Assembly (NCBI GenBank): GCA_017307315.1
Contig: JAFKFF010000337.1
Coordinates: forward strand, 1 to 12,071
Source of the DNA: Alphaproteobacteria bacterium
GTDB lineage: Bacteria; Pseudomonadota; Alphaproteobacteria; Micropepsales; Micropepsaceae
DNA: 12,071 nt
Direction: 5' to 3'
Every line of letters begins with the position of its first letter. Within the stretch, counting starts at the first letter, position 1. Shown one piece after another: positions 6,142 through 12,071 of the stretch. A model generated the notes under the pieces. It searched no databases, was not told the DNA's origin, and worked only from the letters and a program-made list of their open reading frames with translations. Made by a program: the position numbers and the translations under genes.

Positions 6142-6690
6142 ATGGCGAAGAAAGACAAAGAGCCCGACGCCGAGGGCGAAAACGCCGAAGCGCAAGGCGC
6201 GGACGGCGAAGCCGCGCCCAAGAAAGGCCTCAAGCGCTTTCTTACCAAGAAAATCCTGATGATCGCCGTGCCCGCCCTGGTTCTGGTGCTGGGCGGCGGC
6301 GGTGCCGGCGCATACTTCTTTCTCTTGAAGCCGCACGATGGCGATCACGAAAAAGTGGCGGAAGCTCCGCCGCTCACCCCACCGGAAGTGGCGTTCAGCG
6401 ACGTGCCCGACATTCTGGTCAATATTCAAAGCAGCGACGGCACTCCGGCCTATCTGAAGCTGTCCCTGTCGCTGGAAATGGACAACGAGCTGGAAAAGAC
6501 CGGCATGACGGCGCTGATGCCGCGCCTGGTCGACCAGTTCCAATCCTATCTGCGCGAACTTCGCGTCGAAGATCTCAGGGGCTCGGAAGGCCCCTTGCGC
6601 CTGAAGGAAGAATTGCTGCGCCGGGTGAATGCCGCGGCCGCGCCCTACAAGGTCCGCGACGTCCTCCTCAAGCAGATGATCGTGCAATAA
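6142..6690 (+). CDS. fliL: flagellar basal-body/stator-associated protein FliL
   Basis: FliL is an inner-membrane protein that surrounds the stator and supports torque. It has 182 residues: a charged cytoplasmic tail (KKDKEPDAEGENAEAQ), one membrane helix at about 37-62 with a GGGGAGAYFF end, and a periplasmic stomatin-like domain from about 85. The domain has VNIQSSDGTPAYLKLSLSLE and the C-terminal RVEDLRGSEGPLRLKEELL with RVNAAAAPYKVRDVLLKQM, typical of alphaproteobacterial FliL. I chose ATG 6142 because it gives the normal short tail; an in-frame ATG at 6103 would add 13 residues unlike the family and would begin within the likely promoter. fliM follows after one base. Confidence 0.95.
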   Translation: MAKKDKEPDAEGENAEAQGADGEAAPKKGLKRFLTKKILMIAVPALVLVLGGGGAGAYFFLLKPHDGDHEKVAEAPPLTPPEVAFSDVPDILVNIQSSDGTPAYLKLSLSLEMDNELEKTGMTALMPRLVDQFQSYLRELRVEDLRGSEGPLRLKEELLRRVNAAAAPYKVRDVLLKQMIVQ

Positions 6691-6691
6691 C

Positions 6692-7744
6692 ATGGCCGAC
6701 GAAACGCCCCCCCCGGACGCCGCCGCCGAAATCGCGCCCACCGACATCCCGGCGGAAGGCGGCACCGGCGCCGAACGCATCCTCAACCAGGAGGAAATCG
6801 ACTCTCTCCTGGGCTTCGACGTCACCTCCGACCAGATGCAGGACAAATCGGGCGTCCGCGCCATCATCAATTCGGCGCTGGTCTCCTATGAACGCCTGCC
6901 GATGCTGGAAATCGTCTTCGACCGCCTGGTGCGGCTGATGACCACCTCCTTGCGCAATTTCACCTCCGACAATGTCGAAGTGAGCCTGGACTCCATCACC
7001 TCGATCCGCTTCGGCGATTACCTGAATTCCATTCCCCTGCCCGCGATCCTGTCGGTGTTCCATGCCGAGGAGCTGGACAATTACGGCCTCTTCACCGTCG
7101 ATTCCAACCTGATCTATTCCATCGTGGACGTGCTTCTGGGCGGGCGGCGCGGCTCGTCCGCCATGCGCATCGAGGGGCGGCCCTACACCACCATCGAACG
7201 CACCCTGGTGCAGCGCATGGTGGAAGTGATCCTGCAGGACATGTGCGCGGCGTTCGAACCGCTGGCGCCGGTCAATTTCTCGCTCGACCGCCTGGAAACC
7301 AATCCCCGTTTCGCCGCCATCGCGCGGCCCGCCAACGCCGCCATCCTGGTCAAGCTTCGCATCGACATGGAAGATCGGGGCGGGCGCACCGAACTGCTTC
7401 TGCCCTATGCCACCTTGGAGCCCATCCGCAAGCTGCTGCTGCAGCAATTCATGGGCGAGAAATTCGGCCGCGATTCCATCTGGGAAAGCCATCTGGCGAC
7501 CGAACTCTGGTCCACCAAGGTGAATATCGACGCCATCCTGGACGAACAGGTAATGCCGCTGAACAAGGTGATGAACCTTCAGGTCGGCCAGACCGTGATG
7601 CTGGGCGCGAGCCCGGATTCCACCATCGAACTGCGCTGCCGCGGCGTGCCGCTGCTGACGGGCCGCATGGGCCGCGTCGGCTCGTCGGTCGCCGTGCGGG
7701 TCGATGCCGCCATCGAACGCACCGACGCGTCCAAAGCGCTTTAG
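6692..7744 (+). CDS. fliM: flagellar motor switch protein FliM
   Basis: FliM is the C-ring protein that binds phosphorylated CheY and sets rotation direction. It has 350 residues. An acidic, Pro-rich N-terminal tail precedes the CheY-binding motif ILNQEEIDSLLGF (30-42). The middle CheC-like domain spans about 55-240, with LLGGRRGSS (148-156) in the position of the family's GG motif and IERTLVQRMVEVIL (168-181). The C-terminal SpoA domain starts at about 260, with LQVGQTVMLGASPDS (296-310) and GRMGRVGSSVAVRV (324-337). The ATG lies one base after the fliL stop, so translation is likely coupled. The rotor partner fliN is not in the window. Confidence 0.97.
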   Translation: MADETPPPDAAAEIAPTDIPAEGGTGAERILNQEEIDSLLGFDVTSDQMQDKSGVRAIINSALVSYERLPMLEIVFDRLVRLMTTSLRNFTSDNVEVSLDSITSIRFGDYLNSIPLPAILSVFHAEELDNYGLFTVDSNLIYSIVDVLLGGRRGSSAMRIEGRPYTTIERTLVQRMVEVILQDMCAAFEPLAPVNFSLDRLETNPRFAAIARPANAAILVKLRIDMEDRGGRTELLLPYATLEPIRKLLLQQFMGEKFGRDSIWESHLATELWSTKVNIDAILDEQVMPLNKVMNLQVGQTVMLGASPDSTIELRCRGVPLLTGRMGRVGSSVAVRVDAAIERTDASKAL

Positions 7745-7757
7745 CCGGAGACATGCC

Positions 7758-8159
7758 ATGTCCATGACCTTTTTCGTCGAAGTCGCGCTGGAAATCCTGC
7801 TGATCGCCACCTTGGGCTATTGCATCCTGCTCGAACGGCGGCTGGCCGCCGTGCGCAAGGGCCAGGAAGGCCTCAGCCGCACCATCGGCGAACTCAACAT
7901 GGCCATTGCCGGGGCCGGCGCGAGCCTGCGCGCGTTGAAGGCCGCGGCGGGCGAAGCGGCGGGCACCTTGGACGAGCGCCTGAAGCGCGCGCGCCTGCAC
8001 ATCGACGAGCTGGCGGTCCTCACCGGATCGGCCGAACGCATCGCCGACCGTATCGAACGCGGGGTCTCCAACGCGCCGCGCTCGGTGCCGCTGGCCGATA
8101 TTCCCCTGCCGTCCAACAGCATCATGAACCGCCTCGACAACATGAGAAGCGCCCAATGA
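7758..8159 (+). CDS. DUF6468 family protein, probable flagellar accessory membrane protein
   Basis: A 133-residue protein that I match to DUF6468, found next to fliM in alphaproteobacteria and of unknown role. One N-terminal membrane helix (about residues 5-25, FFVEVALEILLIATLGYCIL) is followed by basic residues RRLAAVRK, suggesting the rest is cytoplasmic. A long helical region, likely coiled coil, runs from about 30 to 102. A Pro-rich linker then leads to a short C-terminal helix, SIMNRLDNMR. I chose ATG 7758 because GGAG lies 7 bases upstream; ATG 7764 is a second option. The gene begins 13 bases after fliM, and its stop overlaps the motE start (ATGA). A link between the C-ring and the stator is possible but is inference only. 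Confidence 0.82.
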   Translation: MSMTFFVEVALEILLIATLGYCILLERRLAAVRKGQEGLSRTIGELNMAIAGAGASLRALKAAAGEAAGTLDERLKRARLHIDELAVLTGSAERIADRIERGVSNAPRSVPLADIPLPSNSIMNRLDNMRSAQ

Positions 8160-8893
8160 CATCCGCGATCCGCCAGCCGTCCCGCCTGCTGCGTCTTTTG
8201 CCCAGCGTGGTGGTGGTGGGCACCGGCCTTCTGGTTCTGAATGCGTCGGGACTGATCCATGACGCCTATGCCAATAGCGATCAGCCGGCCGCCGCCGATG
8301 CGCTGAACCCGCCGCCCGCGCCGAAAGATTTCGCGGGCGAGGAAACGGCGGCCGCCAGCACTTCGGAAGTGGAAGTCCTCACCAGCCTGTCCAAGCGCCG
8401 CGGCGAACTCGACGCCCGCGAAGCGCAGATCAAGGCTCAGGCGAACATCCTGGCCGCCACCGAAGCGCGCATCGACACCAAGCTCGGCCAGCTCAAGGCG
8501 ATGCAGGCGCAGATCACGACGCTGCTGGGCCAGCGCGACGCCGAACAGGCCAAGCAGCTTGCCTCCCTGGTGAAAACCTATTCGGCAATGAAGCCCAAGG
8601 ACGCCGCCCGCATCTTCGACAGCCTCAGCGACCAGGTACTGGTGCCGGTCGCCGCCGAGATGAAATCCGATGTGCTGGCCCCCGTCCTGGCGGCGATGAC
8701 ACCGGACCAGGCCCAGAAACTGACCCTGCGGCTGGCCAACCGCCTGACCCTGCCCGACGCGGCCAGCACAGGAGCCGTCACGCCGGCGCCGGTTGTTGGC
8801 GCCCCCGCAACTCCCGCATCCGGGCAGACGGCGGCCTTGAGCCCGGCCCCGACGGCCAAGGCGGCGCCGGAAGCCCCCAAAACCGGCGGATGA
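8156..8893 (+). CDS. motE: MotE-family protein (MgtE N-domain-like flagellar accessory)
   Basis: A 245-residue MotE-like protein. One N-terminal hydrophobic helix (about 14-34, signal anchor or signal peptide) leads to a Pro/Ala-rich stretch. A coiled coil follows (about 68-140, RRGELDAREAQIKAQANIL), then a small MgtE N-terminal-like helical domain (about 140-197, YSAMKPKDAARIFDSL and MTPDQAQKLTLRLANRL), and an Ala/Pro-rich tail. In Sinorhizobium, MotE is a periplasmic chaperone for MotC and dimerises through a disulfide. This protein has no cysteine at all, so any dimer must form through the coiled coil. Its ATG overlaps the stop of the DUF6468 gene (ATGA), and the large TPR protein gene follows. 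The symbol rests on family resemblance and context, not on close identity. Confidence 0.82.
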   Translation: MTSAIRQPSRLLRLLPSVVVVGTGLLVLNASGLIHDAYANSDQPAAADALNPPPAPKDFAGEETAAASTSEVEVLTSLSKRRGELDAREAQIKAQANILAATEARIDTKLGQLKAMQAQITTLLGQRDAEQAKQLASLVKTYSAMKPKDAARIFDSLSDQVLVPVAAEMKSDVLAPVLAAMTPDQAQKLTLRLANRLTLPDAASTGAVTPAPVVGAPATPASGQTAALSPAPTAKAAPEAPKTGG

Positions 8894-8919
8894 CCTGCCG
8901 CCAGCCCCGAAATTTACGG

Positions 8920-8934
8920 TTTACCAGGGGTTAA
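8920..8934 (+). promoter_or_regulatory. near-consensus CtrA box before the TPR gene
   Basis: TTTA, seven bases, TTAA matches the CtrA consensus TTAA-N7-TTAA in 7 of 8 positions with exact spacing. It lies about 32-46 bases before the first candidate start, as expected for a site overlapping a -35 region. CtrA is the cell-cycle regulator of flagellar genes in many alphaproteobacteria. A chance match is possible because GGTTAAC-like words are common upstream of genes in this class. Confidence 0.4.
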
Positions 8935-8939
8935 CACCG

Positions 8940-8964
8940 GCCCGGTCATAGTCGGGCGTCTTTT
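8940..8964 (+). terminator. weak terminator-like hairpin after motE
   Basis: GCCCG (8940-8944), an 8-base loop, CGGGC (8953-8957), then GTCTTTT. The stem is only 5 pairs, but it is G:C-only and followed by a T-rich run. If it works, it separates the fliL-motE transcript from the TPR gene, which fits the promoter-like box just upstream. Confidence 0.3.
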
Positions 8965-8965
8965 G

Positions 8966-11900
8966 GTGGGCTTGAAAGAGTTGGCGACCTTTACGCGCGT
9001 GATGAGCCTGACCGGGCTGGCGCTTCTGGCCAGCCTGCCCGCGCGCGCCGCCGACAGCGTGACCGCCCCGCCCCAATCCGGTTTCGTCCGCCTCGCCTTC
9101 GATTTCGCGCCCGCCGCCAAAGTCACCGCCGTGACGCAGGACAGCGTGCTGACGCTCAGCTTCGACCGCAAGGTGACGATCACGCCCCAGGCCATCGTGG
9201 CGCTTTCCGGCGGCGCCTTGGCCAGCGGCCGCGCCGATGCCGACGGCAAGACCTTGCGCTTCGCCCTCACCCAGCCGGTGCGCCTGCATCAAAGCGCGCT
9301 GGGCGCGGAAGCCGTGATCGATCTGGCGCCGCAAAGCTTCACCGGCACGATGCCCGATCTGGCCGCGCCCGTGCGCGTCGCCGCAGCCCCGGTCGATCCG
9401 TCCAAGCTGCCCGAGATCAAGCTGCGCACCGGAACCTATTCCAACTATACGCGGCTGGTCTTCGACTGGCCCCGGACGGTCCCCTACACGGCTTTTCCCG
9501 GCGCCGGAAAAATCACCCTGCGCTTCCAGGCGCAGGCGCGGCCCGATCTTTCAGCCCTGGCCCGTTTCGCCCCGCCCTGGGTGAAGAACGCCGCCTGGCA
9601 TAGCGATGGCGGCAGCACCGTGGTCGAGTTCGAAACCGACAGCGATTCCGGTTTCCACGATTTCCGCGACGGCACCAAGATCGTGCTGGACGTGCTGGCG
9701 CCCAAGACCGATGCCGCCGCCTACAAGCCCGCCGGCCTGTCCAAACCCCAGGTCACGGCGATGAAGGGCGCGATCTCGGCCGGCCAGGTCAAGGCGATCG
9801 CCGAGACCGCCGACAAGCTCGCGGACAAAAAACCCGAGGCGACGCCCGCCAAGCCGGAAACCAAGATCGCGGACGCCCATGCCGACGCGAAAGACGCGGA
9901 AAAGAAATCCGAGACCGTCGCGCCCGCCGCCGACAGTCCGCTGGCCAGCGGCCAGCGCACCAAGACCGGCGCCATTGTCACCTTCAAGGGCGCAGCCAGC
10001 CACCCCAACGCGGTTTTCATCCGCGGGTCGACCGCCTGGGTGGTGCTGGAGAACGCGCCCAGTTTCGACGCCGCCGCGCTCAAAACCCAGCTGGGCGATT
10101 TCGCCACCGCCGTGGAAGCCTCTTCGGCCGCCGGCATTTCGGTGCTGCGCATCGGCCTGAAACAGGACATGCCCATCGGGGCGGAGAACGCCGGCGCCGA
10201 TCTGAAAGTGACCCTCGGCACGGCGCCCGCCACACCGCCTGCCAACATCAGCTTCGCCCGCAACCAGGACGATCCCAAGCGCGCCTCGCTCACCACGCTT
10301 CTGCCGGGCTCGGACCGGGTGCTGAGCTTGAGCGATCCGGTGGTCGGCGACATGCTGAGCGTGATCGCGGGCCAGAGCGGCCATGCCATCAACACCGAGC
10401 GCCATTACGCCGAGTTCGCAGCCCTGCCCAGCGCCAGCGGTCTGGTGCTCGCGCCGCAAGCCGAGGATCTTTCCATCGCCGCCGCCGGCGGGCGCATCAC
10501 CATCACCCGGCCGGGCGGGCTTTCGCTCACCCCGCTTTCCACCCCGGTGGAAGAAACGCCCGCCGCGCTGGCGGCGGAACGCAACGGGCCGAGCTTTCTG
10601 GATTTCGCGGCCTGGAATCCCGGCCCCGGCGCCGCCTTCCTCGCCACCGAGCGGCGGCTGACGCAAGCGGTGGCGCGCATGCCGCCGGCCCGGGCCAATG
10701 GCGCGCGTCTGGTGCTGGCGCGCTTCTATCTCGCCAATCGTTTCGCCGCCGAGGCACTGGGCCTCATCAATCTGATCCAGACCTCCGATCCGGGGCTGCG
10801 CGGCGATGTCCAACTCGCCACCATGCGGGCGGCGGCCAATTACATGATGGGACGCTACCGCGACGCCCATAACGATCTGGCGGGCCCCACCTTCGATGCC
10901 GACCGCCACGCCGCGCTGTGGCGCGGCCTGACCGAGGCGGCGCTGGAAAACTGGAAAGACGCGCATGCCTACCTGCAACGGGCGGTGCCGGTCTTGAAGA
11001 AATACCAGCCCGAGTGGCAGGCGCGCGTTCGCCTGGCGGACGCCGAGGCCGCACTGGGCATGGGTCGGATGGAACTGGCCGACGCCGCGATGATGCGGGT
11101 CCCGAAAGATCTGGGAAAAACCGATGCCCTGGAAGCCAGCTTGATCAAGGCGCGCATCGAAGCAGGCGAAAACCACTATGGCGCCGCCGCCGCCCTCTTC
11201 AAGAAAGTGGAGAATGGCGGCAACGAAAGGCTGGCCGCGCAGGCGATCTTCTATCACACCAACGCGGCGCTGGCCGCCAATGCGCTCGAGCCCAAACAGG
11301 CCATCGGCGTCTTGGAGCGCCTGCGCTATCGCTGGCGCGGCGACCAGCTCGAGATGAAGACCCTGCGCAAGCTCGCCGGCCTTTATTTCGGCGAACGCAA
11401 ATGGCAGGCGGGCCTGAAGACCTTGCGGGTGGCGACCCAGAATTTCGCGGGTGACGGTCAGGCCCGCGCCGCGCAGGACGATATGCGCGCGGCTTTCGCC
11501 AATCTTTTCATCAAGGGCGGCGCCGAAAAATTGCCGGCGGTGGAGAGCCTTGCGATCTTCTACGACAATATCGATCTCACCCCCATCGGCGCGGATGGCG
11601 ACGAGATGATCCGGCACATGGTCGACCGCCTGGTGGCGGTGGACCTGCTGGGGCCGGCGGCCACGCTCCTCTCCTATCAGGTGAACAACAGGCTGGACGG
11701 CGTCGCCAAGGCCCAGGTCGCGACCAAGCTGGCGGCGATCTATCTGATGGATCACAAGCCGCAGGACGCCGTGAACGCGCTCCATACCACCCAGATCAGC
11801 GGCCTTCCCGATTCCGACGGCCATGCCCGCATGATCCTGGAAGCGCGCGCCTTCGCCGCGCTCAAGCAATGGGACAATGCGCTGGACCTGATCGCGGTGG

Positions 11901-12071
11901 ACAGTCAGGCCGACACCAACCGGCTGCGCGCCGACATTTATTGGGAAGCCGGCAACTGGGCGCTGGCCGGCCAGAAGACCGAGGATCTGCTGGGCGCGCG
12001 CTGGAGCGATCCCTTGCCGCTGTCGGACAATGAGCGAAGCGAAGTCCTGCGGGTGGCGACGGCCTATTCCC
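8966..12071 (+). CDS. large secreted AMIN-like/TPR protein of the flagellar cluster (3' end off the edge)
   Basis: A very large secreted protein, at least 1020 residues here and open at the right edge. I cannot assign a named family. From GTG 8966, a signal peptide spans about residues 1-28 (SLTGLALLASLPARA). Two AMIN-like beta modules begin at about 38 (FVRLAFDFAPAAKVTAV) and 157 (YTRLVFDWPRTVPYTAF). An Ala/Lys/Asp/Glu-rich linker follows at about 284-326, then a third beta-rich region at 336-560. From about 575 to the end the sequence is helical and TPR-like (LARFYLANRFAAEALGLI, AANYMMGRYRDAHNDL, FAALKQWDNALDLIA). It therefore probably sits in the periplasm. The start is uncertain: GTG 8966, TTG 8972, TTG 8981, GTG 8999 and ATG 9002 all lie in frame, and none has a strong ribosome site. 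Its position after motE suggests a motor role. Confidence 0.85.
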   Translation, partial: MGLKELATFTRVMSLTGLALLASLPARAADSVTAPPQSGFVRLAFDFAPAAKVTAVTQDSVLTLSFDRKVTITPQAIVALSGGALASGRADADGKTLRFALTQPVRLHQSALGAEAVIDLAPQSFTGTMPDLAAPVRVAAAPVDPSKLPEIKLRTGTYSNYTRLVFDWPRTVPYTAFPGAGKITLRFQAQARPDLSALARFAPPWVKNAAWHSDGGSTVVEFETDSDSGFHDFRDGTKIVLDVLAPKTDAAAYKPAGLSKPQVTAMKGAISAGQVKAIAETADKLADKKPEATPAKPETKIADAHADAKDAEKKSETVAPAADSPLASGQRTKTGAIVTFKGAASHPNAVFIRGSTAWVVLENAPSFDAAALKTQLGDFATAVEASSAAGISVLRIGLKQDMPIGAENAGADLKVTLGTAPATPPANISFARNQDDPKRASLTTLLPGSDRVLSLSDPVVGDMLSVIAGQSGHAINTERHYAEFAALPSASGLVLAPQAEDLSIAAAGGRITITRPGGLSLTPLSTPVEETPAALAAERNGPSFLDFAAWNPGPGAAFLATERRLTQAVARMPPARANGARLVLARFYLANRFAAEALGLINLIQTSDPGLRGDVQLATMRAAANYMMGRYRDAHNDLAGPTFDADRHAALWRGLTEAALENWKDAHAYLQRAVPVLKKYQPEWQARVRLADAEAALGMGRMELADAAMMRVPKDLGKTDALEASLIKARIEAGENHYGAAAALFKKVENGGNERLAAQAIFYHTNAALAANALEPKQAIGVLERLRYRWRGDQLEMKTLRKLAGLYFGERKWQAGLKTLRVATQNFAGDGQARAAQDDMRAAFANLFIKGGAEKLPAVESLAIFYDNIDLTPIGADGDEMIRHMVDRLVAVDLLGPAATLLSYQVNNRLDGVAKAQVATKLAAIYLMDHKPQDAVNALHTTQISGLPDSDGHARMILEARAFAALKQWDNALDLIAVDSQADTNRLRADIYWEAGNWALAGQKTEDLLGARWSDPLPLSDNERSEVLRVATAYS

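Noticed and set aside
6668..7810. A 380-codon minus-strand frame across fliM.
   Set aside because: fliM is certain on the plus strand; the antisense product has no domain.
9551..11869. A 772-codon open frame on the minus strand, opposite the TPR gene.
   Set aside because: It is a shadow of the plus-strand gene in GC-rich DNA: its translation is low-complexity (Gly/Arg/His-rich), has no recognisable domain, and the plus frame shows a signal peptide and TPR-like repeats.

Overview
The window is GC-rich, tightly packed bacterial DNA. Its gene order and protein styles point to an alphaproteobacterium; I cannot name the genus. Supporting signs are a rod/ring operon flgF-flgG-flgA-flgH running divergently from fliL-fliM, a DUF6468 protein and a MotE-family protein directly after fliM, a DksA with a single cysteine, and an initiator tRNA with a relaxed anticodon stem.

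Layout. Positions 1-1318 (minus) hold the 5' part of a membrane-bound PAS histidine kinase that runs off the left edge. Upstream of it on the same strand is a small secreted cupredoxin (1434-1736). A divergent gap with a sigma70-type promoter leads to an initiator tRNA-Met (1854-1930, plus), followed by a long perfect hairpin and a REP-like palindrome. A DUF805 membrane protein (2165-2548) and a dksA-family regulator (2725-3141, with its own promoter) follow on the plus strand. A pair of hairpins lies in the convergent gap between dksA and flgH.

Flagellar block. On the minus strand flgF, flgG, flgA and flgH (5937 down to 3245) form a compact operon for the proximal and distal rod, the P-ring chaperone and the L-ring. 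A very good sigma54 -24/-12 element (5975-5990) lies about 40 bases before flgF. On the plus strand fliL, fliM, a DUF6468 protein and motE (6142-8893) are nearly contiguous: stator-associated protein, C-ring switch protein, and two accessory factors. They are followed by a very large secreted protein (from about 8966, running off the right edge, more than 1020 residues) with AMIN-like beta modules in front of a TPR solenoid.

How it works together: the two divergent units supply parts of the same machine, the rod and outer-ring parts on one side and the motor/switch/stator side on the other. The least understood part is the DUF6468-MotE-TPR set. MotE of Sinorhizobium is a periplasmic chaperone for the motor protein MotC, and here the next gene encodes a large periplasmic beta/TPR protein, so a motor scaffold role is a reasonable but unproven inference. 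The other main oddity is FlgF, which lacks the segment holding the family's rod signature motif.
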